The notes under the pieces: generated by a model | Seen by the model: only the letters and a program-made list of their open reading frames with translations | The model's database searches: none | What the model was told of the DNA's origin: nothing | Position numbers and translations under genes: made by a program | Source of the DNA: Burkholderiales bacterium | GTDB taxonomy: Bacteria > Pseudomonadota > Gammaproteobacteria > Burkholderiales > Burkholderiaceae_C | Length of the DNA: 64,000 nucleotides | Assembly: GCA_947377275.1 (NCBI GenBank) | Contig: CANCFV010000004.1 | Location: 1-64,000, forward strand | Reading direction: 5' to 3' | Shown: piece by piece, positions 1-8,443 of the stretch | Numbering within the stretch: the stretch's first letter is position 1 | How the letters are laid out: each line of letters starts with the position of its first letter

Positions 1-378
1 GTCCAACAGGCCGGCCAACTGCATGGTCACCGTCGAGGCGCCGCGTGTGCGGCCGTTCCACACATTGCCCCAGGCGGCGGCGCCCACGCCTTGCCAGTCG
101 ACGCCCGCATGTTCGTAAAAGCGCTTGTCTTCGGACAGCAGCAGCGCCGTGCGCAAGGCCGGCGAGACCTTGGGCAAGCTCACCCATTCGCCGCGCAGCC
201 CTTGTGCGTCGGTGCGCACCGCTTGCAAAGGCGCGCCGTGGCGGTCGACCACGAGGGTGTCTGACGAGCGGTGGCTGGCTTTGACCTGCTCGAAGCTGGG
301 CAAGGCCATTGCGGCCGTGCTGACCCCGCAGGCGCTCCAACACAGCGCCCAGCGCACGAGCAGACGGTGCCGCTTCAA
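1..378 (-). CDS. pbpC: Penicillin-binding protein 1C, N-terminal part (cut by window edge)
   Basis: Periplasmic, membrane-anchored peptidoglycan glycosyltransferase/transpeptidase; only about the first 126 codons are in the window. The reverse strand reads from a TTG start whose last two bases and the next base form the TGA stop of the upstream alpha-2-macroglobulin gene (TTGA overlap), so translation is probably coupled. Visible GT51 motifs are EDKRFYEHAGVDW and RGASTVTMQLAG, preceded by a short hydrophobic N-terminus. An in-frame ATG at 310 is an alternative start. PBP1C and bacterial alpha-2-macroglobulin are a well-known gene pair, which supports the call. The transpeptidase domain lies outside the window. 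Confidence 0.9.
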   Translation of the reverse strand, partial: MKRHRLLVRWALCWSACGVSTAAMALPSFEQVKASHRSSDTLVVDRHGAPLQAVRTDAQGLRGEWVSLPKVSPALRTALLLSEDKRFYEHAGVDWQGVGAAAWGNVWNGRTRGASTVTMQLAGLLD

Positions 379-3300
379 GGCTTGACCACCACCGCCGCGT
401 TGGGCGACTCGCCGAAGACCTCGGGCGCGTACATCGATTCCATGCGGGTTTGCGGCAGCCCGAAGGTGCCGGGGTTGTTCAAGCGCACGGTGTACGACAC
501 GCTGAAAGGCCCCTTGGGCAGGTAGCGGTAGTAGGCGCGGAAGGCTTCGAAGCTGCGCTCTTGGTAGGCCAGCCAGCCGCGGTCGTCGGTCTCTTCTGAG
601 GCGGTGTCGATTTGGCTGTCGCGGCCCAGGCCCGTGCCCAGGATGGCCGCGCCGCCCGGCACCGGGTCGTTGAGCACGATCCAGGTGCCATCGGCCTGCA
701 CGTCGATGTCCAGGCGCACGCGCAGCACATCGCCGCGGCTGTACTGGCCCTTGACCTTTTGCTCGACGGGGGTGATGGTCTTGGTGATGCGGTAGCCCGA
801 GCTGAAGGGCGTGAGCACCGGCACCGCCGCCTTGCTGGTGAAGGTCACCCACGGCTTGCCCGTGCCCTCGTGCGTGAGCTTGACGGCGGTGGCGGCCTTG
901 TTGCCACCCACGCCAAAGCCCGCGGGCCAGCCCAAGGACACCACGCCCCCGTCGGCCTGTTTGGCCCAGTCCAGCATCTGCCGGTTCTCGCCGGGCTCAA
1001 CGCCCACGTGTGAGGTGCCACTGACGGGCTCCTTTTCAAAGCGCTTGGAGAAGGCCTCGATGGCCACGCTGCCCCAGGCATTGGCCACCGTGGTCGACCA
1101 GCGGCCGGCTTGGTGGCGTTGCAGGGTGCCGGTCACCAGGCGGGGCACGTCGTCTTTCCAGTTGGGCTTGTCGAGCACGCCCAGCAGCATGCGCACGCTG
1201 TTGACGTCGCCATTGGCCATCAGCCACCACCAGCTGTCGTCGCGCTCGGTTGAAAAGCCCATGCGCGTGCCTTGCATGTTCAAGCGCGCACGCAAGACCT
1301 GTTCGGCTTCCTGCAGACGCTTGTCGCGGTCGGGCAGGGTCTTGACGCGGTCCAGCACCATCCACCAATCGATGACGGTGCCCGTGGGCCACTGGTTGGG
1401 CAGCACCTGGACCGAGCCCAGCATGCGCGGCAACACACGGCCGGTGCGGCTGAGTGCTTCGAGCGCGGCCACCTTGCGCACGTCCAGGTCACCGTTCTTC
1501 AAAAAGGCCGGTGCCCAGAAGTCGCGTTGGATGCGGCCTTCGACAAAGGCGATCAGGCCTCGCTCCATCTTGGCCCGGGTCTCGGGTGGGATGTGGAAGT
1601 CGTGCCCCAGCTTGCTGGCTTCGTCGCTGATGGACAGCAGGTAGGCCGTCAGCGTGTCGCTGCCGGTGTGTGGCATGCCAGCGCTGGGTGGGAAGTAATT
1701 CGCCAGCCCGTCTTCATCGAGGTAGAGCGGCATTTGGCTGGCCACGGCCTGCCAGCGGCCCGTGTCGCGCAGGCCAATGGCGATCGAGGCTTGCTGCTCC
1801 AGGCAAGACCAGGGGTAGCGCCTGAAGAAGTCTTGCACGCCGGGCAAGTCACCGCCCAGCCTGGGTTTGAAGGCCACGTCGATGCCACCGCGCAGGGCGC
1901 CCTTGGCATCGGGCAGGGCCTTGGTGGGCGGCGCGATCGGGATGCCGATGGGCTTGTCGAGTTGCATCAAGGTGGCTTGCTGCACCGTCACGGGGATGGC
2001 CTCCACCACCTTCTGCGTGAACTTCATGCGGTCTTGGGCCTTGGCGCTTTGCGCGCTCACCTGCCAGTCCAGCACGTTTGCGTTGAAAGGCACGGTCACG
2101 TCCCAACCGGCTTCGGCAGCGGCTTGCGGCTCGATGCGCAGGCGCTGTTCGGGCAAAGGCGCGCCGGCCTGGCCGGTGAGCACCACGTCCATCGGCTGCG
2201 TGGTCGTGTTGCGCAGGGTGAACATGGCGCGGTACTGGTCGCCTTCGCGCACCAGCGGCGGCACACCCGAGATGATCTGCAGGTCTTGCGTGGCGCGGAT
2301 CATGGCCTGGCCGGTGCCGAACCAGGCCACGTTCTCGCCCTGCACGGCATCGGCCACCACGACGATGCGAAAGCGCGTGAGCGCGTCGTTGAGCGGCACC
2401 TTCACCAGGGCCTCGCCCTTGGCATCGAGCACCACGCGCGGCTGCCACAGCAGCAGCGTGTCAAACAGCTCGCGCGTTGGGAAGTCGCCGCCGCCACCAC
2501 CGGCGGGCGCGGCCTTCTTGCCGTAATGGCGCTTGCCAATGATCTGCATCTGCGCCGTGGCCGTTTCAACGCCATAGCCTCGCGGCTGCACCATGGCCTT
2601 GAGCAAGTCCCAGCTGTCATTGGGTTTGAGCTCCAGCAAGGCTTCGTCGACGGCGGCCAGCGCCACCTCGGTGCCCGCGGGCACGGGCTTGCCATTGGGC
2701 AGGCTCACCTTCACGCGCACCTGGCTGGTGGCGCGGATGGGGTAGCTTTCCTTGTCAGGGCGCACCTCGACCTTGAGCTGGTGCGCTGCCGTGCCCACTT
2801 CGATTTCGGTGATGCCGTATTTGAAGGCCGGCTTGGACAGGTCGACCATGGCCGTGGGCTCTTGGTACTGCTGCCCGCTGTCTCGGAAGGCCTGCCACCA
2901 TTGGCTGGGCGCGCGCCAGCCCCAGCTGAAGAAGGAATACCAGGGCACTTCCAGCACGCGGCCACGCACGGCCAGCACCGACACATACACATTGGGCGCC
3001 CACTCGGCCTTGACGGGCACCTCGATGGTGGGGTCGCGCCCATTGAGCTCGACCGTGAAGTGCTCGATGATGCCGTTGCGCTCGATGGCGACCAGGGCCG
3101 TGGCTTGGCGGAAGGGGCTGCGCACCTGGAAGCGCGCCACCTGCCCGGCCTCGTATTGGCGGCGCTCGGGGATCACGTCCATGCGGTCTTGGTTGTCGCC
3201 ACCGAACCAGACCTCGCCTTGCCGCGTCACCCACACCGATGCGGCCGAGCGTGCCACGTGCCCGCCGCTGTCTTTGGCTTGCGCGATCAGTTCGATCTCG

Positions 3301-6300
3301 CCCGGCGTGCGCATCTCGGCTTCGCACAACACCAGGCCGCGCGCGTCGGTGGTGCCGCTGCAGACCTCGCCCAGGTCTTCGTCGGCGTTTTGGTTGTCAT
3401 AGGCGTAAAAGCCCCCCACCAGGCGCTTGCGCGTCGAGCTGGTGCGGTGGGCCACGGCACGCACCGTGACGCTGACGCCCGCCTGCGCCTGTCCCTCGGT
3501 GTTCAGGGCCATCACCTGTGTGCTCACCTTTTGTTTGACCGACACCCAACTGTCGGTGCGCACGCCCAGCACGATGGCCGAGGGCCACACGGGCAGGGTC
3601 TGGCTCAGCGTTTGCACCTCGCCATTGGGGTCGGCATAGGTCGCTTGCACCAGCAATTGGCGCGGCGTGTTCACCTCGGGCAGTTTGCTCAGACTGACCT
3701 TGCCCGCGCCCTTGCTGTCCAGCGTGACGGCCAGCTTGTCGGCCACCAGCTTGGCGCTGCCATCGCGCGTGTGCAGGGCGCCGTCGCTGTCTTCTTCGTC
3801 CACAAAGTCTTCGGCGAAGTAGCCACGCGCATCGGGGTCACGCGGCGCCTGGGGCGGCTTGAAGCTGAAGCCTGGGAAGCGCTGCGTGCGCAGGGCGCTG
3901 TCCACATCGGCGTCGTTCAACTGGGCTGACACACGCACCGGCAGGCCGGCCGCGCCGCCGCCATTGCCGTAGTTCACCTGCAGGTTCAGGGGCACCTCGC
4001 CCGGTTGAACCAAAGCCCCTTTGGGCCCTTGGATGCGACCGGTCATCACCGGCAGCCGGAATTCTTCGACCCGGAACGAGCCGGTCTCGACCTGGCCGTG
4101 CTCTGTCTCCAGTTGCACCTTGTAGACGCCCAGCTTGGCGTCTGCGGGGATGTTGAAGACCGTGTCGGCGTGCATTTGCATGCGCCATTGCAACGGGAAG
4201 CGGAACTCCTGCCCCGAGCCTTCGTGCACGATGGTCACCGACTCGGGCAACTCGTCGGCGCGCAGCAGGCGCAGGCCTTTGAGTTGCTCGGCCCGCGCGT
4301 GGTGTTGCATGGACACGGTTTGGCCGGCGCGCAACAAGGTGCGGTCGAGCACGGTGTGCAGGCGCTTGGCTTCGGGCTCGCCGCGGTTGCTGCCCTGCAC
4401 GTGGAAGCGCCAGGACTCGATGCCCTCGTTCCAGCTCGACCACACAAAAGCCATGTCGGCGCGGCCTCCCTCATCGGTCTTGCGGGCGCTGATGAAATAG
4501 CCTTCTTCACGGCCTGAGCGGCCTTGGCCTGTGCAGTGGTCCCAAGCCAGCGGGGGGAGGTCTTCGTGGATGCTGGCAAAGCCTTGCGCGTCGGTGTGGC
4601 CGCTCCACACGGGCTTGCCGCGGCAGTCCGATACCTGGATGCGCGCTTCGGGCACTGGCTTGCCCTTGTCCAGCGTGGTCACCCACACGCCCGAGTTGAC
4701 CTCGCCCCACTTGAAATGCACGGCCAGGTTGGTGACCAGCACGCTGGTGCGCACGTACATGGGCGCGTCACGGTCCAGCAGGGCCTTGCCCAAGCGCGGC
4801 GAGGCGATCTCGACCACGTGAAAGCCTGGTTGCGGCATGGGGATGCCGATCACCTCAAAGGGATGCGGATCGGTCTTGGCTTGAGCGGGCAAGGCCAGCT
4901 GCCGTGCCGACGAGGCGCGGTTGAGCAGGCTCACCGTGCGCGTCTGCACCAAGTGGGCCATGCCGTTGTCATCGTCTGCATCGACTTTGCGCACGGGCTG
5001 CGGTGGCAGCTTGATGCGCAGTTCGTTTTCGACTTCGTTCCGCGGCAGGCGGGTTTCGTCGTAACGCTTGACCTTGGCCAGCCACTCGATGATGGCTGCG
5101 TCTTCGACCACGGTGAGGTCGCGCACCGCGGCCTTGCTGCGCTGGTTCGCAGCTTGGACGGCACTGGCTTGCAGGCCTTTGACGGCCAGGTCGCCTTCCA
5201 CGTGGCGTACCGTCACGGGCAGGGTGGGTTCGGCGTTCAGCTCCAAGATGCCGAAGGTGGCGCGCGGGAACTTGGCCAGAGGCGGCGCATCGGCCGTGCG
5301 TGTCTTGATCGGGAAGGCCGTGGCATTGCTCAGGCTGCGCCCCGAGTCGTCTTTCAGATCAGACGGGATCTCGATGTGGACCTCGCTGCTTTCAGGGAAC
5401 GAAGGCTTGAATTCCACCGCGCTGACGGCGCTCTCTGAGGGGTCGATCTTGACCTCGCCCGGGTTGCGCGAGAAGAAGTACAGCCACTTGCGGATGCCAC
5501 CACTGAGCACGCCCACCAGGCGCTCTTGCGTCTCGCCCTTGTGCTGTTCGACCATGGGCGGGTGGCTGCCGTCGGCCGCCTTGAGCACGATGCGCTCGGC
5601 CAGCTTGCGCGGTACGGGCGATGAGAACTCGATGCGCATGGGCCGGATCGGCAAGCAGTCCGAGCGCGCGTTCACCCGCTCGCAGGTGAAGCTGGCCGTG
5701 AACGGCGGGCGCACCTCGTAGCTCAGCTTGCGCTCGGCCGAATTGGGCACGCCCGAGGCCGTGGCAATGCCCTTGCCCCAGACCAAGTTCACGCTCGCGT
5801 CTGGCGGCAGCGGGCGGGCGCAGCGCACCATCACCACACGCTCTTGCTGTGGCACCAGGTCCACCGCTTTGAGGATGTCGGCGCGCACCTGCCCGCCCAC
5901 CACCGCCACGGGCAGGCGCTCAGACACGCCACTGACCTCGCAATGGGCGTGCTTTTCGATGCTGGCCTGGGTGGCGTCGCCATTGAGCAGCAGCGCGAAC
6001 ACCTGCTCTTCTTCGATCTTGCTGTAGCTGCTGGGCGAGGGGTAGGCGCGCACCACCGAAGGCCCCCCGGTGCTGAAGGCAAAGCGCTTGCCACCGGTCA
6101 CGGCCTCGCCGCTGACGGCCTTGACGCCTGCGCTCAGGTTCAAGGCGCAGCGCGTGCCCGCAGGCACGTCTTGGGTGAAGTCATACACCCAGGTCTTGTC
6201 GTCCACCCAGCGGCCCGTGCCGGTCACGCTTTTGCCGCTTTGGCAGGCCACCTCGAAGGGCGATGGCAAGCGCGGGTCGCCCAGTTTGACCATCGAGTCA

Positions 6301-6467
6301 GAGAAGGTCACGCGCGCTTGCCGCACCTTGGCCACCTCGCCTTGGGGCGACATGGTTTGCACCGTCACTGCCAGGGCCTGCGTGATCAGCGCGGCGGAAG
6401 CCACCGCCAAGCCCAGTCCCAGTCCGATGGACAGGCGGCCCCATGGTTTCTTGGGTGACAGGTGCAT
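375..6467 (-). CDS. Bacterial alpha-2-macroglobulin (YfhM-type protease trap)
   Basis: A very large (2030 aa) periplasmic protein of the alpha-2-macroglobulin family, thought to trap foreign proteases and guard the periplasm with PBP1C. I start it at the ATG at 6467, which follows a good AGAGGAG ribosome site, rather than at the longer ORF start. The N-terminus is a signal peptide (KKPWGRLSIGLGLGLAVASA) without a lipobox, unlike E. coli YfhM, which is a lipoprotein. The thioester motif CLEQ is intact at about residues 1555-1558 in a YPWSCLEQQAS context, so covalent protease capture should be possible. Upstream domains contain repeated macroglobulin beta-sandwich segments. pbpC follows with overlapping stop/start codons. 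Confidence 0.93.
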   Translation of the reverse strand: MHLSPKKPWGRLSIGLGLGLAVASAALITQALAVTVQTMSPQGEVAKVRQARVTFSDSMVKLGDPRLPSPFEVACQSGKSVTGTGRWVDDKTWVYDFTQDVPAGTRCALNLSAGVKAVSGEAVTGGKRFAFSTGGPSVVRAYPSPSSYSKIEEEQVFALLLNGDATQASIEKHAHCEVSGVSERLPVAVVGGQVRADILKAVDLVPQQERVVMVRCARPLPPDASVNLVWGKGIATASGVPNSAERKLSYEVRPPFTASFTCERVNARSDCLPIRPMRIEFSSPVPRKLAERIVLKAADGSHPPMVEQHKGETQERLVGVLSGGIRKWLYFFSRNPGEVKIDPSESAVSAVEFKPSFPESSEVHIEIPSDLKDDSGRSLSNATAFPIKTRTADAPPLAKFPRATFGILELNAEPTLPVTVRHVEGDLAVKGLQASAVQAANQRSKAAVRDLTVVEDAAIIEWLAKVKRYDETRLPRNEVENELRIKLPPQPVRKVDADDDNGMAHLVQTRTVSLLNRASSARQLALPAQAKTDPHPFEVIGIPMPQPGFHVVEIASPRLGKALLDRDAPMYVRTSVLVTNLAVHFKWGEVNSGVWVTTLDKGKPVPEARIQVSDCRGKPVWSGHTDAQGFASIHEDLPPLAWDHCTGQGRSGREEGYFISARKTDEGGRADMAFVWSSWNEGIESWRFHVQGSNRGEPEAKRLHTVLDRTLLRAGQTVSMQHHARAEQLKGLRLLRADELPESVTIVHEGSGQEFRFPLQWRMQMHADTVFNIPADAKLGVYKVQLETEHGQVETGSFRVEEFRLPVMTGRIQGPKGALVQPGEVPLNLQVNYGNGGGAAGLPVRVSAQLNDADVDSALRTQRFPGFSFKPPQAPRDPDARGYFAEDFVDEEDSDGALHTRDGSAKLVADKLAVTLDSKGAGKVSLSKLPEVNTPRQLLVQATYADPNGEVQTLSQTLPVWPSAIVLGVRTDSWVSVKQKVSTQVMALNTEGQAQAGVSVTVRAVAHRTSSTRKRLVGGFYAYDNQNADEDLGEVCSGTTDARGLVLCEAEMRTPGEIELIAQAKDSGGHVARSAASVWVTRQGEVWFGGDNQDRMDVIPERRQYEAGQVARFQVRSPFRQATALVAIERNGIIEHFTVELNGRDPTIEVPVKAEWAPNVYVSVLAVRGRVLEVPWYSFFSWGWRAPSQWWQAFRDSGQQYQEPTAMVDLSKPAFKYGITEIEVGTAAHQLKVEVRPDKESYPIRATSQVRVKVSLPNGKPVPAGTEVALAAVDEALLELKPNDSWDLLKAMVQPRGYGVETATAQMQIIGKRHYGKKAAPAGGGGGDFPTRELFDTLLLWQPRVVLDAKGEALVKVPLNDALTRFRIVVVADAVQGENVAWFGTGQAMIRATQDLQIISGVPPLVREGDQYRAMFTLRNTTTQPMDVVLTGQAGAPLPEQRLRIEPQAAAEAGWDVTVPFNANVLDWQVSAQSAKAQDRMKFTQKVVEAIPVTVQQATLMQLDKPIGIPIAPPTKALPDAKGALRGGIDVAFKPRLGGDLPGVQDFFRRYPWSCLEQQASIAIGLRDTGRWQAVASQMPLYLDEDGLANYFPPSAGMPHTGSDTLTAYLLSISDEASKLGHDFHIPPETRAKMERGLIAFVEGRIQRDFWAPAFLKNGDLDVRKVAALEALSRTGRVLPRMLGSVQVLPNQWPTGTVIDWWMVLDRVKTLPDRDKRLQEAEQVLRARLNMQGTRMGFSTERDDSWWWLMANGDVNSVRMLLGVLDKPNWKDDVPRLVTGTLQRHQAGRWSTTVANAWGSVAIEAFSKRFEKEPVSGTSHVGVEPGENRQMLDWAKQADGGVVSLGWPAGFGVGGNKAATAVKLTHEGTGKPWVTFTSKAAVPVLTPFSSGYRITKTITPVEQKVKGQYSRGDVLRVRLDIDVQADGTWIVLNDPVPGGAAILGTGLGRDSQIDTASEETDDRGWLAYQERSFEAFRAYYRYLPKGPFSVSYTVRLNNPGTFGLPQTRMESMYAPEVFGESPNAAVVVKP

Positions 6468-6558
6468 GTTTGACTCCTCTGGTTTTTGGTGTGGTCGGCC
6501 CGCGCATGGGGCAGCGCAAACTATAGGGGCCGAGGCGGGGATGTCACGCTGTGGCGTC

Positions 6559-6577
6559 GCCCCTCTTTGGAAGGGGC
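6559..6577. other. Inverted repeat in the A2M/gph divergent intergenic region
   Basis: GCCCCT and AGGGGC flank a 7-base loop between the divergent starts of the alpha-2-macroglobulin gene and gph. A TATAGT-like -10 box for the minus-strand gene lies nearby. There is no T-run, so an operator or mRNA hairpin is as likely as anything else. Confidence 0.3.
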
Positions 6578-6684
6578 CTCGGCGGCCGGAGGGCATCGCT
6601 TGAAGATGCTCGCCGCGAATGTGCGCAAAATCCAGTCTGGCCTTCGCCCATCCGCGCCCTTTCATTTCAGCTGATCACCTGCAC

Positions 6685-7380
6685 ATGCCCCTCACCGCCG
6701 CCATCATCGACCTCGACGGCACCATGGTCGACACCCTCGGCGACTTCATCGTCGTTCTTCAGTACACCTTGTCCGACATGGGCTGCCACCCGGTCGAGAT
6801 CGCCCGCGTTGACCGTAGCTTCGTGGCCCAGACCGTGGGCAAGGGCACCGACGACCTCGTGCGCCGCAGCCTGGCGCATGCCTGGGGCCTGCTGCCCGAT
6901 GACGCCGATGTGAGCGCCCACTTGCCCCAGGCGCTGGCCTTCTATCACCACCACTACCCGCGGCTCAACGGCTTGCATGCCGAGGTGTTTGCCGGCGTGC
7001 CTGAGGGCTTGCAGCAACTCAAAGACCTTGGCGTGCCCCTGGCGTGTCTGACCAACAAGCCCACGGCCTTTGCCAAGCAGTTGTTGGCGGCCAAAGGGCT
7101 GGATGGCTTTTTCAGCCAGGTGTTTGGGGGTGATGCCTTCGAGCGCAAGAAGCCCGACCCGCTGCCGCTCATCAAGACTTGTGAGGCCTTGGGCGTGCCG
7201 CCCTCACAAGTGGTGATGGTGGGAGATTCGAGCAACGATGCCCAGGCGGCGCGCGCCGCGGGCTGCGAGGTGCTGCTGGTCACCTATGGCTACAACCACG
7301 GTGACCCCATTGAAGCGGTGCCGGCGCTGGCCCACGTCGCACGTCTGGACCAGGTCAACTGGCGCGCCGTGCTGGGCTGA
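6685..7380 (+). CDS. gph: Phosphoglycolate phosphatase
   Basis: HAD-superfamily hydrolase (231 aa) that dephosphorylates 2-phosphoglycolate. The start is the ATG giving MPLTAAIIDLDGTMVDTLGDF, which places the nucleophile motif DLDGT directly at the N-terminus as in the family. Motif II is TNKP, and motifs III and IV are seen as KKPDPLP and VGDSSNDAQAA. In Burkholderiales gph typically sits just upstream of trpE, as here apart from one convergent gene between them. The stop abuts the stop of the next, convergent gene with no spacer. Confidence 0.9.
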   Translation: MPLTAAIIDLDGTMVDTLGDFIVVLQYTLSDMGCHPVEIARVDRSFVAQTVGKGTDDLVRRSLAHAWGLLPDDADVSAHLPQALAFYHHHYPRLNGLHAEVFAGVPEGLQQLKDLGVPLACLTNKPTAFAKQLLAAKGLDGFFSQVFGGDAFERKKPDPLPLIKTCEALGVPPSQVVMVGDSSNDAQAARAAGCEVLLVTYGYNHGDPIEAVPALAHVARLDQVNWRAVLG

Positions 7381-8025
7381 TCAGAGCAGGGCGTCCAGCA
7401 CCGGGGCCGCCTTGTGGTCCAGCAAGGCGTCTTTCATGTTCGTGGAGTTGGGGCGGTTGCCCAACCACACGCGCAACACCGCGCCGAAGTACTGCGTGTC
7501 TTGCAGCGGCAGGCCCACGGGCTGGTTGTTCACGTAGAACACGGTGCCGCGGGCGGGCACATAGTCGATGGCGAACACATCGCCCACGTTCAGGCGCTTG
7601 ATGCGCGAAAACTGCTCGCCCATGGTGCGGATGGCCGGGATGAGCTTGAAGAACTCTTCGCGGCTTGAGTTGACTTCAATGCCCTTGGTCACGACCTTGC
7701 CCAATTCGTCCACGCGCATGCCTTGCAGCATCACGAACCGCAGCTGCATGGGGGCGTTGGTTGCCAGCACGTCTTCGGCCTTGGCGGTTTTCTTGGGCAG
7801 GTACAAGCCCACCGTGTAGAGCTTGGCCACCGCGCGGTAGGCCACGCCCGAACCGTTGAGGTTCACGGTGGTGCCTTCGATCTTCAGGCTCGGCGGGTAG
7901 TGCACGCCGACCAAGTCGGCAGACTGAGCCCATGCGCCGTGGCAAGCCAGCGTGACCAGGGCCGTGCCCGTGGCGGTGAGCGCAAAGCGCCTGAGTTGAA
8001 CCAGATCTGAGGGCTTGGGCAACAT
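7381..8025 (-). CDS. Secreted chalcone-isomerase-like protein
   Basis: 214-aa protein of the bacterial chalcone-isomerase-like family, whose role is unknown. The start chosen is MLPKPSDLVQLRRF, followed by a clear signal peptide ending in ACHGAWAQ, so it is exported. The mature part contains the family pattern YRAVAKLYTVGLYLPKK and FVMLQGMRVDELGK. The longer ORF start would add about 45 residues without signal-peptide character. It lies between gph and trpE on the opposite strand. A large inverted repeat lies 34-68 bases upstream of its start. Plant-type chalcone isomerase activity should not be assumed. Confidence 0.8.
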   Translation of the reverse strand: MLPKPSDLVQLRRFALTATGTALVTLACHGAWAQSADLVGVHYPPSLKIEGTTVNLNGSGVAYRAVAKLYTVGLYLPKKTAKAEDVLATNAPMQLRFVMLQGMRVDELGKVVTKGIEVNSSREEFFKLIPAIRTMGEQFSRIKRLNVGDVFAIDYVPARGTVFYVNNQPVGLPLQDTQYFGAVLRVWLGNRPNSTNMKDALLDHKAAPVLDALL

Positions 8026-8058
8026 ACGCGAGGTGTGGGTGGTTCCTGAGCTGCGGGA

Positions 8059-8093
8059 ACGTTGACAGTAAGGGATTCTTACGCGTTCAACGT
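8059..8093. promoter_or_regulatory. Imperfect palindrome upstream of chalcone-isomerase-like gene
   Basis: ACGTTGA/TCAACGT arms (8059-8065, 8087-8093) enclose GTAAG/CTTAC arms (8068-8072, 8078-8082) around a 5-base centre. It lies 34-68 bases ahead of the minus-strand start codon. The form suits a dimeric repressor operator or a 5' UTR hairpin; no regulator is identified. Confidence 0.4.
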
Positions 8094-8183
8094 CAATCAC
8101 AATTTGGGTTTGCCCTTGAGGAGGGCTTCCTCGGGTGGGCGGCGCGTCAGCTGGCGCCAAGCCCCCCCTGCTACACTGGTTTG

Positions 8184-8258
8184 ATGTTCATTTCTCGCAA
8201 ACAGACCCGAGGTTCGAGCGACCGGGGGGCATGGCCCTGGCGTCGCTGTTCGCCCTAG
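8184..8258 (+). CDS. trpL: Candidate Trp leader peptide (trpL-like)
   Basis: A 24-codon ORF that is too short for the ORF track. It contains two near-adjacent tryptophan codons (TGG CCC TGG, 8232-8240; peptide ...[10 protein letters not shown]) and ends 185 bases before trpE. A -10-like TACACT ends only 6 bases before the ATG, which would place transcription initiation at or very near the start codon. That would make it a leaderless ORF, as in the rhizobial trpL. The Trp codons lie inside one arm of a potential stem (see the attenuator entry). No good ribosome site precedes the ATG. Position, Trp content and RNA folding all point the same way, but this is inference. Confidence 0.5.
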   Translation: MFISRKQTRGSSDRGAWPWRRCSP

Positions 8259-8374
8259 TCCGTCTGGGTGATGCCGATCATAGGCGTCACACCCACCCGG
8301 CCCAGTGCGTGCCATCCCTAAACGGTAAGCGCTGGTTAACAGTGGCCCCCACTCGCTCGTGTGGGGGGTGCGAC
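8184..8374 (+). promoter_or_regulatory. Candidate trpE transcription attenuator
   Basis: Segment 1 (8228-8237, GGCATGGCCC, covering the Trp codons) can pair with segment 2 (8266-8275, GGGTGATGCC). Segment 2 can instead pair with segment 3 (8283-8294, GGCGTCACACCC) as a 10-bp stem with a 2-base bulge. Segment 3 (8286-8297) can pair 10 of 12 with segment 4 (8363-8374, GGGGGGTGCGAC). Segment 4 also forms a local hairpin with CCCCCAC at 8346-8352. Mutually exclusive 1:2, 2:3 and 3:4 stems downstream of a Trp-rich leader are the layout of classical attenuation. No clear U-run follows, so the terminator step is uncertain. Confidence 0.45.
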
Positions 8375-8443
8375 GAGATGACATCTGTGGCGCAAAGCTC
8401 ACTGCCCAGAACGTGCAGCGCCGGGCTTGGAGGCCCAATACCC

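Larger units (their letters stand above)
8026..8443. other. 418-bp divergent intergenic region upstream of trpE
   Basis: This gap between the chalcone-isomerase-like gene (minus) and trpE (plus) holds an imperfect palindrome next to the minus-strand gene. It also holds a short Trp-rich ORF with mutually exclusive RNA stems, a second short palindrome (AGATG/CATCT, 8376-8386) and the trpE ribosome site (TTGGAGG). Each main element is listed separately. Confidence 0.6.

Noticed and set aside
1272-3929. 885-aa ORF on the plus strand opposite the alpha-2-macroglobulin gene
   Set aside because: Its composition (His, Gly, Arg, Ala rich) is a high-GC antisense shadow, and the opposite frame has a coherent protein with a signal peptide and CLEQ motif.
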